Of a stretch of DNA of 64,000 nucleotides, positions 17,098-26,004 are shown piece after piece. Numbering within the stretch: position 1 is the stretch's first letter; the number at the start of each line of letters is the position of its first letter. The DNA comes from an uncultured Lachnospiraceae bacterium. Its GTDB lineage: Bacteria; Bacillota; Clostridia; Lachnospirales; Lachnospiraceae. The stretch covers positions 24,288-88,287 of the forward strand of contig CACYPS010000007.1 in the NCBI GenBank assembly GCA_902776305.1, in the 5' to 3' direction. Made by a program: the position numbers and the translations under genes. Below the pieces are notes generated by a model. It was not told where the DNA came from, did no database searches, and saw only the letters and a program-made list of their open reading frames with translations.

Positions 17098-18402
17098 ATG
17101 AGAAAATACAGAGACATGAGCCGTGAGGAACTTCTTATTGAGAAAGCCTCACTGGAGAAGCAATTCGAGGCCGTCAAGGCCAGAAGACTGAAACTTGATA
17201 TGTCAAGAGGCAAGCCGTCCAGAGCGCAGCTTGAACTCTCCAACGGCATGATGAATGTTCTGAATTCCGATGCATATTTTAACGACGAGACCGGAACGGA
17301 CTGCCGAAACTACGGAATCCTCACCGGTATTCCGGAAGCCAAGCGCCTCATGGGACAAATGTCGGAAGTCGACCCCGATTCTATCATTATCTGCGGAAAC
17401 TCATCACTCAACGTTATGTTCGATACGATTGCCCACTCATTTTCACACGGCGTATGCGGGAGCAAGCCGTGGGGAAAGGTCGATCATCCGAAGTGGCTGT
17501 GCCCGGTTCCGGGTTATGACAGACATTTTAGAATCACGGAAGCATTCGGATTCGATATGATCAACATTCCGATGACGCCGGACGGCCCGGATATGGATAT
17601 GGTAGAAGAGTATGTCAACAATGATTCCTCTGTAAAGGGTATCTGGTGCGTACCGAAGTATTCCAATCCGCAGGGCTACTGCTACTCTGACGAGACAGTC
17701 CGCAGATTTGCCAATCTGAAACCTGCCGCCAGGGGCTTCCGTATCTACTGGGACAACGCTTATTCCATTCATCATCTGTACGAGGAGGAAGAAGATCAGG
17801 TACAGATTCTTGAGATTTTGGAAGAATGCCGCAAGGCCGGAAATCCGGATATTGTTTACAAGTTCATCTCTACATCCAAGGTAACATTCCCCGGATCCGG
17901 TATTGCTTCGATTGCTACATCAAAAGCCAATCTCGAAGACATCAAGAAGTATATGTCAGTCCAGACGATCGGTCATGACAAGCTGAATCAGCTGCGTCAC
18001 GTCCGTTTCTTCGGAAACTTTGCAAATATGGAAGAGCATATGATGCGCCACGCAGCCATTCTCCGTCCGAAATTCGAGCTCGTTGAGTCAACGCTGCAGA
18101 GAGAGATCGGCGGTCTGGAAATCGGAACGTGGACGTGTCCTAAGGGAGGTTATTTCATCTCCTTCGATTCCCTCGACGGATGTGCAAAGAGAATCGTGGC
18201 GAAGGCTGCAGAAGCCGGAGTACGTCTGACCGAGGCGGGCGCTACATTCCCGTATGGGGTGGATCCGAGGGACAGAAATATCCGTATCGCACCTTCTTAT
18301 CCGACTGAGAAAGAACTCAGAAAGGCGACGGAGGTCTTTGTTCTTGCGGTCAAGCTTGTGAGTGTGCAGAAGTATCTCTGGGAGAAAGAGAAAGAACAGT
18401 AA
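17098..18402 (+). CDS. Aspartate aminotransferase-like PLP enzyme (PF12897 type)
   Basis: 434 residues, fold type I aminotransferase. Visible motifs: LDMSRGKPSRAQLELS, NYGILTGIPEAKRLM, the FISTSKVTFPGSG segment with the PLP-binding lysine at K261, and RNIRIAPSYP near the C-terminus for the substrate carboxylate. This matches the Clostridial subgroup often called aspartate aminotransferase or MocR-like aminotransferase without the regulator domain, linking aspartate or alanine and 2-oxo acids. ATG 17098 is chosen because GAGGAGG precedes it by 5 bases; an upstream GTG at 17053 is in frame but unsupported. Monocistronic. Confidence 0.88.
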   Translation: MRKYRDMSREELLIEKASLEKQFEAVKARRLKLDMSRGKPSRAQLELSNGMMNVLNSDAYFNDETGTDCRNYGILTGIPEAKRLMGQMSEVDPDSIIICGNSSLNVMFDTIAHSFSHGVCGSKPWGKVDHPKWLCPVPGYDRHFRITEAFGFDMINIPMTPDGPDMDMVEEYVNNDSSVKGIWCVPKYSNPQGYCYSDETVRRFANLKPAARGFRIYWDNAYSIHHLYEEEEDQVQILEILEECRKAGNPDIVYKFISTSKVTFPGSGIASIATSKANLEDIKKYMSVQTIGHDKLNQLRHVRFFGNFANMEEHMMRHAAILRPKFELVESTLQREIGGLEIGTWTCPKGGYFISFDSLDGCAKRIVAKAAEAGVRLTEAGATFPYGVDPRDRNIRIAPSYPTEKELRKATEVFVLAVKLVSVQKYLWEKEKEQ

Positions 18403-18653
18403 CGATTTCGACAGTGATTTTTGTACCGAGAAGAAAACCTTGGTGACGAACTTATACTTTCTGTATGAAACAACTGGGCTGTCTTATCATTAAATAATGC
18501 ATCGTCGGGACGCTCTCGCTCGGTCTCGCTGGCAGCGGTACTAATAAATTATCAGCGCTTACGCTTGAAAATTTAAAGTACCGGCCGCTCGACGACGCCG
18601 CTCCGATTGCATTATTAATGATTTCGACAGCACTTTCATACCGAGAAGAAAAA
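18403..18653. repeat. Direct repeat pair flanking an imperfect palindrome
   Basis: Two related copies of about 36 bases, both with GATTTCGACAG and ACCGAGAAGAAAA, lie at 18403-18438 and 18619-18653. Between them 18493-18504 (AATAATGCATCG) pairs with 18604-18616 (CGATTGCATTATT). The stretch joins the aminotransferase and L,D-transpeptidase genes. It may be a small inserted repeat; no ORF is seen. Confidence 0.6.
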
Positions 18654-18677
18654 CTGCTTGTATTAAGGGGTAATTAT

Positions 18678-20693
18678 ATGGATAACGAAAGAAGGGGTTC
18701 GATATCCGATGGTAGCAAGTGGGGGAAAGACTACTCTTATGAGGATATCATGAGCAAGGATGAGGCATATAAGGCCGTCTATGCCGATGTGTCGGATCAG
18801 GGTAAGGCGGACGCTGACGATGCTCCCGAAAACGAGTTGAACGAGGCTGATGCAGATGAGGCGGATGCTTCCGAAGCCTCAGGCGAAGCTGATGACGATG
18901 ATATTTTCAACGACTGGGTCGAGGACTTTTCTGAGGAAGTAAACGCCGGGGAGTCGGAATTCACCGAAAAACCGGGAAGCAGCGATGAGCCGGAGCCTGC
19001 CGAAGATTCGGGAAGCGGCGATGAGCCGGAGTCTGCCGAAGATTCGGGAAGCGGCGATGAGCCGGAACCTGCCGAAGAATCGGGAAGCGGCGATGAGCCG
19101 GAGTCTGCCGAAGAATCGGGAAGCACCGATGAGCCGGAATCTGCCGAAGATTCGGGAAGCGGCGATGAGCCGGAGTCTGCCGAAGAATCGGAAAATGCCG
19201 GGGAGTCGGAGCCTGCCGAAGATTCGGGAAGCACCGATGAGCCGACACGAACCGATGAGTCGACGCCGGGAGGGGACGAGCCCGTTCCGATCGATCCGGA
19301 AAAGCAGAAAAAGCGCCGCATGCTGATCGGAGGTATCGCCGGTCTCTGTGTCGTTGCGCTGATAGCCGGTTCCCAGATCCATAAGCATTACAAGGAATTC
19401 TATACAACGCATTTCTTCAACGGAACCGTTATAAACGGCGAAGACGCCTCCAAGAAGACAGTCGAGGAAGTCAAGGACGACATCAAGAAGAATGTCTCCC
19501 ACTACAATTTGAAAATCAAAGAGTTGAACCGGGATGAAAAGATCACGGCTCAGGATGTGGGACTTGAATACGTGGATGACGGTAAGGTCGATGAACTCAT
19601 GGAGGAGCAGGAGGAAGGAAAATGGTTCCTCCACCTCGCAGGCACCACCGAATTTGATGTAAATGCGGGTACCAAATATGATGAGGGAAAATTGACAGAG
19701 ACCATTGCGGGGCTCGAGTGCTTTAAGGAAGAAAATGTCACGAAGCCTCAGAATGCGACTCTCAAAGACGAGAACAATGTCTTCTCTATCCAGGACGAAG
19801 TGGAAGGCAACGAGGTCAATCTCGAAAAATTCACGGCAGCCGTCAAGGAGGCACTTGACAAGGGCGGAACGTCTATCGACATCGTAAAGAATGACTGCTA
19901 CAATCATCCGACCATTTACAGGGATAATGAAACTCTGAAGGCCCGCATGGACAAGTGGAACGAGTACATGAGAGTCAACGTCACGTACGCTTTCGGCGAT
20001 AATATCGAGGTCGTGAACGCGGACACCGTGAAACCCAATGTCGTGGATGACGGGTCTACTGTCGATCTGCCGACAGACTGGATCCGTACGCTGGTCTATG
20101 GATGGGGGCAGAAATATGATACATTCGGTCTTGCCCGGGAGTTTACGACACATTCGGGCGAAACGATCATGGTCGAAGAAGGCGGTGACTACGGATGGTG
20201 CATCGATAAGGACGTCACGATTGCGGATGTTACTGATGCGGTTCTGACGGGTGCACAGGGCGAACGCCCGGTGACATTCCTTTACAGCGCGATGGGCTGG
20301 GACAACGGGGACCTGACAGGTACTTATGTCGAAGTCAGTATAGCCAAACAGCACCTCTGGTGTTATAAGGACTATGAACTTGTTATGGATACAGATGTTG
20401 TCACCGGTCTTCCGACAACAGAGAGAGAAACGACGCCCGGGACATTTGCGGTTGACGCAAAGAAGGAAGATGCTGTACTCGGTTCACTCGATGTACAGGG
20501 ATATGAATCGCCGGTAAGTTTCTGGGCTCCATTCAACGGAGGCCAGGGATTGCACGATGCACCGTGGAGAGGTGATTTTGGCGGTGATATCTATCTGAGC
20601 AACGGATCTCACGGCTGCGTGAATATTCCGCCGGAGAACATGGAACCTATTTACAATGCAATAGATATAGGAACAGCGGTTGTTATCTACTGA
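18678..20693 (+). CDS. Membrane-anchored L,D-transpeptidase (YkuD) with acidic repeat tail
   Basis: 671 residues. A long cytoplasmic acidic region (residues 1 to about 210) contains eight in-frame 12-residue repeats of the type GSGDEPESAEDS (18975 to about 19260). A single membrane segment at about 214-232 (MLIGGIAGLCVVALIAGS) is followed by a PG_binding_4-type region and the YkuD domain (VEVSIAKQHLWCYKD) with SHGCVNIP and the catalytic cysteine C647. It makes 3-3 peptidoglycan crosslinks or attaches proteins outside the cell. ATG 18678 has AAGGGG 7 bases upstream. The extracellular enzyme with a long acidic cytoplasmic tail is unusual. It precedes a sortase gene by 17 bases. Confidence 0.9.
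   Translation: MDNERRGSISDGSKWGKDYSYEDIMSKDEAYKAVYADVSDQGKADADDAPENELNEADADEADASEASGEADDDDIFNDWVEDFSEEVNAGESEFTEKPGSSDEPEPAEDSGSGDEPESAEDSGSGDEPEPAEESGSGDEPESAEESGSTDEPESAEDSGSGDEPESAEESENAGESEPAEDSGSTDEPTRTDESTPGGDEPVPIDPEKQKKRRMLIGGIAGLCVVALIAGSQIHKHYKEFYTTHFFNGTVINGEDASKKTVEEVKDDIKKNVSHYNLKIKELNRDEKITAQDVGLEYVDDGKVDELMEEQEEGKWFLHLAGTTEFDVNAGTKYDEGKLTETIAGLECFKEENVTKPQNATLKDENNVFSIQDEVEGNEVNLEKFTAAVKEALDKGGTSIDIVKNDCYNHPTIYRDNETLKARMDKWNEYMRVNVTYAFGDNIEVVNADTVKPNVVDDGSTVDLPTDWIRTLVYGWGQKYDTFGLAREFTTHSGETIMVEEGGDYGWCIDKDVTIADVTDAVLTGAQGERPVTFLYSAMGWDNGDLTGTYVEVSIAKQHLWCYKDYELVMDTDVVTGLPTTERETTPGTFAVDAKKEDAVLGSLDVQGYESPVSFWAPFNGGQGLHDAPWRGDFGGDIYLSNGSHGCVNIPPENMEPIYNAIDIGTAVVIY
18975..19260 (+). 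repeat. Eight in-frame 36-bp coding repeats
   Basis: Units start every 36 bases (18975, 19011, 19047, 19083 and so on) and encode a 12-residue Asp/Glu/Ser/Pro/Gly repeat inside the L,D-transpeptidase. The near-identical DNA makes length variation by slippage or recombination likely. Confidence 0.9.
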
Positions 20694-20710
20694 TATTTGC
20701 TGACACTACT

Positions 20711-21553
20711 ATGAGGGAAACAGAAAATAACACCAAAAGAGGCGGTTTGGACGTAGTAAGAACAATTATCCTGATAGCTGCATTTGCAGTCCTGATTTAC
20801 TCGGGGTATCAGCTTTTTACAATATTTCATGGCTACGCCGCCGCCGATAATGAATATGAGGATATTCAGAAGGAATTCACCAGACCGGTTGTAAAACCGG
20901 AGGGTCCGACTCCGGAACCCGAAGCAGTCGAGAGTCCGGAAGAAGGTTCTACGCGCTTGATCGAGGACGCCGAGCCTCCGCTTGAAGTTGACTGGGATGA
21001 ACTCAAAAGTGTAAATTCGGATATTGTCGGATGGATTTATGTGGAAGCGCAGAGCGGAATCAGCTACCCGATCTGCCAGACGACCGACAACGAGTATTAT
21101 CTGCACAGGACTTTTCGCAAGGAGCCGATATTTGCAGGAGCGATTTTTGAAGACTTCTGCAACTCTCCGGAGTTTTCTGACCCAAATACGATCGTCTACG
21201 GACACAACATGAAGAGCGGCAGCATGTTCGCTATGCTCAAGAGACTTAAGGAGCAGTCGAGATATGATGAAGCGCCTTATTTCTGGATCCTGACCCCTAA
21301 GGGCAACTACAGATATCATATTTACGCGGCGTTTGATACACCGGTCAACTCAGATGTCTACATGCTCTTCTCAAAGCAGGGTAAGGAATTCATGGAGTGG
21401 GAGCAAAAGATGCAGAACGCATCGGAAGTCTCCAATTCCGTGCCGCTTGCCGAAGACGATTTCACAGTGACGCTTTCCACCTGCACAAGCGACGAATCTG
21501 TCCGGTGCGTGGTTCTCGGAAAGCTGGTTTCTACTGCAAGACCCTCAAAGTAA
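20711..21553 (+). CDS. srtB: Class B sortase
   Basis: 280 residues: short cytoplasmic N-terminus, one membrane anchor (residues about 17-38), a Pro/Glu-rich linker, then the sortase domain (NSDIVGWIYVEAQSGISYPICQ). Catalytic residues are H165 (VYGHNM), C258 (LSTCTSD) and R265 (SVRCVV), all intact. Class B sortases cleave an NPxT-like signal and link a protein to peptidoglycan or assemble a surface structure. The gene follows the L,D-transpeptidase by 17 bases with no clear ribosome binding site of its own, which suggests coupling. No protein in the window has an obvious canonical sorting motif. Confidence 0.93.
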   Translation: MRETENNTKRGGLDVVRTIILIAAFAVLIYSGYQLFTIFHGYAAADNEYEDIQKEFTRPVVKPEGPTPEPEAVESPEEGSTRLIEDAEPPLEVDWDELKSVNSDIVGWIYVEAQSGISYPICQTTDNEYYLHRTFRKEPIFAGAIFEDFCNSPEFSDPNTIVYGHNMKSGSMFAMLKRLKEQSRYDEAPYFWILTPKGNYRYHIYAAFDTPVNSDVYMLFSKQGKEFMEWEQKMQNASEVSNSVPLAEDDFTVTLSTCTSDESVRCVVLGKLVSTARPSK

Positions 21554-21570
21554 TGAAACTTTGAGGGTTT
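21541..21570 (+). terminator. Terminator overlapping the sortase stop codon
   Basis: Arms ACCCTCAAAGT and ACTTTGAGGGT with a short loop, followed by TTCTTTT. The stop codon TAA (21551-21553) lies inside the hairpin. Confidence 0.9.
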
Positions 21571-21639
21571 CTTTTGTATCAGCATGCAGTGATAAGTAAA
21601 CTATGGAAAACGGTAACATCAATATAAGGAGGTACGGAA

Positions 21640-22368
21640 ATGAGTAGAGAAGTAGAGGAACTGCAGAAAATAATTGATTCACATAACAGAATTGTTTTCT
21701 TCGGCGGAGCAGGCGTTTCAACGGAGAGCGGAATCCCGGATTTCCGTTCACAGGACGGTCTTTACAACATGCAGTATAAGTATCCGCCGGAACAGATCAT
21801 CAGCCATACGTTCTTTGTGCATGACACGAAGGAATTCTATCGGTTCTACAAGGATAAGATGCTGATTACGAACGTCGAACCGAATCCGGCGCACAAAAAG
21901 CTTGCCGAACTCGAAAAAGCGGGAAAACTTCTGGCAGTCGTTACCCAGAATATTGACGGACTTCACCAGCTTGCCGGAAGCAAAACAATTTACGAACTCC
22001 ATGGCTCGATTCACAGGAACTATTGCACACGGTGCCGCAAGTTCTTCGGACCGGACTATCTCAAGGAAAGTGACGGTATCCCGAAGTGCGACGCCTGTGG
22101 CGGAGTTATAAAGCCTGATGTTGTCCTCTATGAAGAGGGACTGGACAGCGATGTCATAAACGGGGCTGTCCGTGCGATTTCTAAGGCAGACTGCCTGATT
22201 ATCGGAGGAACTTCTCTGGTCGTATATCCGGCAGCGGGACTTATTGACTATTTCAATGGGGATAAGCTTGTCCTGATCAATAAGTCGGCAACTACGAGAG
22301 ATTCGATGGCTGATCTGGTGATCAGAGAACCGATCGGACAGGTATTTTCACAGATAGAGGTGCGTTAA
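21640..22368 (+). CDS. cobB: NAD-dependent protein deacylase, sirtuin
   Basis: 242 residues, full sirtuin core: GGAGVSTESGIPDFRS for NAD binding, TQNIDGLH, the catalytic histidine in ELHGSIH, four zinc cysteines (CTRC and CDAC), KPDVVLYEEGL, and GGTSLVVYPAAGL. It removes acyl groups from lysines in the cytoplasm, releasing nicotinamide and O-acyl-ADP-ribose. AAGGAGG precedes ATG 21640. Its stop shares one base with the start of the secreted protease gene (TAATG), so the two are probably translated from one message. Confidence 0.95.
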   Translation: MSREVEELQKIIDSHNRIVFFGGAGVSTESGIPDFRSQDGLYNMQYKYPPEQIISHTFFVHDTKEFYRFYKDKMLITNVEPNPAHKKLAELEKAGKLLAVVTQNIDGLHQLAGSKTIYELHGSIHRNYCTRCRKFFGPDYLKESDGIPKCDACGGVIKPDVVLYEEGLDSDVINGAVRAISKADCLIIGGTSLVVYPAAGLIDYFNGDKLVLINKSATTRDSMADLVIREPIGQVFSQIEVR

Positions 22369-25300
22369 TGAAGAGAAATGTTTGCACGAAGCTGACGGCT
22401 GTCTTACTGGCAGCCATTCTGATTATGCCGACACAGATGATTGCCCATGCCGAGGAATATGAGGCGGTCGACATATCTCCGGAAATGCAAACGAACCTGG
22501 AAGATGGGACTTTATGGAATGAGGACAATGAACCGTCTGAGGATCCGACAGGTTCCGGTGAAACGGAAGTACAGGTAATACCCGGTGCTGAAAACCTGGA
22601 AATTGCGGAAGACGTGTCAGAGGAAGATTTCGATCTGAAAGCGGAAGAATCGCAGCCGTACGGATCGTCAGATTATTCCGCGCCTTCCGACGGTACGGTA
22701 ACGATTATTCATAATGAAGGATATTATGTTCCGGAACCGGAAATGAATGACGACGGTCTTTACGCGATAGACGCGTATGAGGATGTGGAAAATGCAAGCG
22801 GTGAAATCATACCGGTCGTCGGATACGAAATCACTGAGGATACAGCGAAGGGTGAGGAACTGTTGGGGGCAGGGTCTTATCCGGCGGAGTTTTATCCGAC
22901 AGTCAGCACAGGCATTTCTTCACAGGGCGGAAACGATACATGCTGGGCTTTTTCCGCTATGACGAGCGGGGAGCGTTCTCTTCTGACGAAAGGCCTTGCG
23001 GACAGCGTCAATCTGTCGGAAAAACATCTTCTCTACGGATATTACAACCGCAGCGGGGATGTCGGAATACCGGCCACTAACTACAAATGGTACAATACGA
23101 AAGGATCTTTTTATATGGCGGTTGCAGCGATGGCGGATCTGCTCGGAGCTGCGGATGAAAATAAGTATCCTTATACGACGGATCCTCTGTCTCCGGAAGA
23201 GTACACGGATGATATTGCTCATCTTGAGGATGCGACCTTCCTTGCAAACTTTCCGACGGCCTCCGCTTCCTGGAAGTCTGATCTGTGGAACGCCGTGATA
23301 GAACAAATCAAGGGAAACGTCATGGAAAACGGAGCTGTCTGGCTTTCCATATATTCAGTAGATAAGCATTCTACGACGGAATGGTATACGGCATGGCCGA
23401 CTAAAACTACGACAGACGATAACGGCAACACTACGGTAACTTACGAGGATAAGCCCGCGGCTGATCATGCAGTGACGGTCGTGGGATGGAATGACGAGAA
23501 AGTTATTCCCGGTGCGGAAAATCCGGGTGCCTTTTACGTGCAGAATTCCTGGGGAGCAAACTGGGGAGAAGGCGGATATTGCTGGCTTTCATACGAAGAC
23601 GCGTCCATGAATAACCCGGTCGCATACCGTATGGAGCAGTCTGAGCTCGGAAAGACGCGTGATACCGAGGTGTTCTCTCATACCGGTACAGGATTCTGCG
23701 GCAAGGTTCTTGGTTCCACAAACCTGACTTACGGCGTAAATGTTTTTGAGACCGATCATTATGTCGCCATCGACTCCATCGGCTTCTACACCAAGAATGC
23801 CAATCAATATGAGGTAGCGCTCATTACCGATATTCCCGATCCGACCGATCCGATGAGCGGAACAGTTGCGGCAAGTGCACAGGGTACAGTTTCGGACAGC
23901 GGATTTCATAGAGTGAACCTTGATCGGAGCGTGACGATCGAGAAAGGAGATACATTTGCTGTCAAGGTACAATGCAAGAACGACGCGGGAAGATACTCGG
24001 TCACATTTGAAGGACCTGTTTCTAACCTGAGAAAAACAGTCTGTGACCCGGGTACATCCTACTTCTATTACAAAGGAAATCATTACGATTGTGCGACGAC
24101 GGAGAAATTGTCAAACCAGCTGATTTCAACCGACTACCGCAACATCTGCGCTTATGCATACGGAAACAAAGTTAAAGAGCTCCGGATTTCCGGAGATGTA
24201 TCAACTGCGACAGTGGGAGATACTTTTGCGCTGGAAGCTTACATGGAGGACGAACAGGGAACAGAAATCGAAGTAGCTCCGACATGGAGCAGCGATACGG
24301 AAGGCGTCACGGTCTCTAATGAGGGTCTTGTAACCGTGACTGACAGTGCTGTGACCGGAACCGTTACGATAAAGGCCGAATATGCGGATCAGATTGGGAA
24401 ATATCGATTTGATGCGGAAGTGGACGCTTCCGCAAGTGAGGTCTCCGGCCTGCGCCTCATCGGCGTTCCGGACACATCTTTCGTCATTGGACCGGAGGAT
24501 GACACGAACATAGGAGGTTGTGGCGACGTTACCAGAAATTCGGACGGAGCTCCGGTGCTGGACTATTTAATAGAAGAAACAGAGACGGCTTATTACAAAA
24601 TCGAGAATTTCTACACCGGACTTGTCATGACGCTGGACGAGGACGACGGCATGGGAAATTACTACGTGATCCAGGATGCCTGGAACGGCAGGGACGAACA
24701 GCTCTGGAGGATTTTGAAAGCCGAAGGCGGTTATATCATAAAGAACAAGAAAAACGGAGCCTGCCTTGCGATCTTCGACTCGGAAGGTGAAGAGTATGAA
24801 TTTATTGTGGCGAACGGAACGGCAGCCGTCTGGACAATTACTGAGAAAACGGCCGACCTTACCAAAGCAAAGATGTCCGTTCCTGTCTCCGCCGCGCTGA
24901 TAAACGGGAAAGCTACGGTGGAACCGACGCTGAATTACGGATACAGGACTCTCGTAAAGGGAAAAGAGTATTCCGTCAGCTTCAGTAACAACACGAAAGC
25001 CGGGGATGCTACCGTGACTGCGAAAGGCATAGGGTATATGACCGGATCACAGAAGGGGACTTTTACGGTAGTCAATTCCGCAGCCTCAATCACTTCCGGT
25101 AAGGTATACATGATCGTTCCGGTGAGGGCGCCGAAGACGACGCTCACAGTGCAGAAGGGAAGTATGCTCCCGAATACGAATATTTATCTCAGTACTCCCG
25201 GTACTTCGGAGGCACAGAGATTCATTTTCACAAAGAACTCGAACGGCACGTATACCATCACGGACCAGAAATCCGATTTTGTGGCAGGCATACGAAACAA

Positions 25301-25967
25301 TTCAACCGCCAACGCGGCCGTGATTGAAACGCAGCTGGACAAAGGAAGCAAGTATCAGAGATGGACGCTCAAAAAACAGAGCGACGGAAGTTATTGCATC
25401 CTGAACTCGCAGACGGGTAAGGCGCTTTATCTGATCGGCGGGAAAACCGCCAACGGAACAAACGTCGGTCAGTATGGCTATTCCGGTACCCTCAATCAGA
25501 GGTTCTATCTGGTACAGTCATCGGCGACCGCTCATACGTACAGCAATACATATACAATTCGTGCGGCCGGCAAGACATCCCTCGCGCTCGACATTGTGAA
25601 TGCCTCGAAAGACGGCGGAGCCAACGCCCGCATTTACACTTACAGCGGAGGTGCTGCCCAGAAATTCCGTCTGATGTACAGCGGGAACGGCTACTACCGC
25701 ATTATGAATGTGAATTCGGGAAAAGTGCTCGGAATAAAGGGGGATACAAAGACCAACGGGGCAAATGTCCGCCAGGCTACCTGGATGGCCACTGCGGGCC
25801 AGCGTTGGAAAGTGGTTAAGAACTCGGATGGCTCGGTGACTCTGCAGAGTGCGCTCGGAACTGCCCTTGATGTCTATGCGGGGTCGATGACTCCAAATGC
25901 AAACGTTGATTCCTGGGCTGTCAATAAGACGACTGCGCAGAAGTGGAAGCTTGTGAAGGTTTCCTGA
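22368..25967 (+). CDS. Secreted papain-like (C1A) protease with lectin-like and ricin-type domains
   Basis: 1199 residues. Signal peptide 1-28 (ends AHAEE). An acidic propeptide-like stretch leads to a C1A peptidase: C192 in NDTCWAFSA, H367 in ADHAVTVVGW and N393 in VQNSWGANWGEGGY. Then come a lectin-like domain (FETDHYVAIDSIGFYTKNANQYEV), a BIG2-like segment (WSSDTEGVTVSNEGLVTV), one ricin-like unit (residues about 745-820) and, after an insert, a C-terminal ricin B-type array (about 905-1199) with repeated QRW/QKWKL motifs. It probably binds glycans and cleaves proteins at the cell surface or outside. No anchor or LPxTG motif is seen, so secretion or non-covalent wall binding is inferred. 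Confidence 0.92.
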   Translation: MKRNVCTKLTAVLLAAILIMPTQMIAHAEEYEAVDISPEMQTNLEDGTLWNEDNEPSEDPTGSGETEVQVIPGAENLEIAEDVSEEDFDLKAEESQPYGSSDYSAPSDGTVTIIHNEGYYVPEPEMNDDGLYAIDAYEDVENASGEIIPVVGYEITEDTAKGEELLGAGSYPAEFYPTVSTGISSQGGNDTCWAFSAMTSGERSLLTKGLADSVNLSEKHLLYGYYNRSGDVGIPATNYKWYNTKGSFYMAVAAMADLLGAADENKYPYTTDPLSPEEYTDDIAHLEDATFLANFPTASASWKSDLWNAVIEQIKGNVMENGAVWLSIYSVDKHSTTEWYTAWPTKTTTDDNGNTTVTYEDKPAADHAVTVVGWNDEKVIPGAENPGAFYVQNSWGANWGEGGYCWLSYEDASMNNPVAYRMEQSELGKTRDTEVFSHTGTGFCGKVLGSTNLTYGVNVFETDHYVAIDSIGFYTKNANQYEVALITDIPDPTDPMSGTVAASAQGTVSDSGFHRVNLDRSVTIEKGDTFAVKVQCKNDAGRYSVTFEGPVSNLRKTVCDPGTSYFYYKGNHYDCATTEKLSNQLISTDYRNICAYAYGNKVKELRISGDVSTATVGDTFALEAYMEDEQGTEIEVAPTWSSDTEGVTVSNEGLVTVTDSAVTGTVTIKAEYADQIGKYRFDAEVDASASEVSGLRLIGVPDTSFVIGPEDDTNIGGCGDVTRNSDGAPVLDYLIEETETAYYKIENFYTGLVMTLDEDDGMGNYYVIQDAWNGRDEQLWRILKAEGGYIIKNKKNGACLAIFDSEGEEYEFIVANGTAAVWTITEKTADLTKAKMSVPVSAALINGKATVEPTLNYGYRTLVKGKEYSVSFSNNTKAGDATVTAKGIGYMTGSQKGTFTVVNSAASITSGKVYMIVPVRAPKTTLTVQKGSMLPNTNIYLSTPGTSEAQRFIFTKNSNGTYTITDQKSDFVAGIRNNSTANAAVIETQLDKGSKYQRWTLKKQSDGSYCILNSQTGKALYLIGGKTANGTNVGQYGYSGTLNQRFYLVQSSATAHTYSNTYTIRAAGKTSLALDIVNASKDGGANARIYTYSGGAAQKFRLMYSGNGYYRIMNVNSGKVLGIKGDTKTNGANVRQATWMATAGQRWKVVKNSDGSVTLQSALGTALDVYAGSMTPNANVDSWAVNKTTAQKWKLVKVS

Positions 25968-26004
25968 AACATACAGGTATATCTGTGAACTATGAGGACA
26001 TACT

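Noticed and set aside
18975-19260. Possible CRISPR or minisatellite outside genes
   Set aside because: The 36-bp units are in frame and translate to a regular acidic repeat within a real protein.
18879-20354. A 491-codon minus-strand frame opposite the L,D-transpeptidase
   Set aside because: The open frame is produced by the complement of the 36-bp coding repeats; composition is low complexity and there is no start signal.
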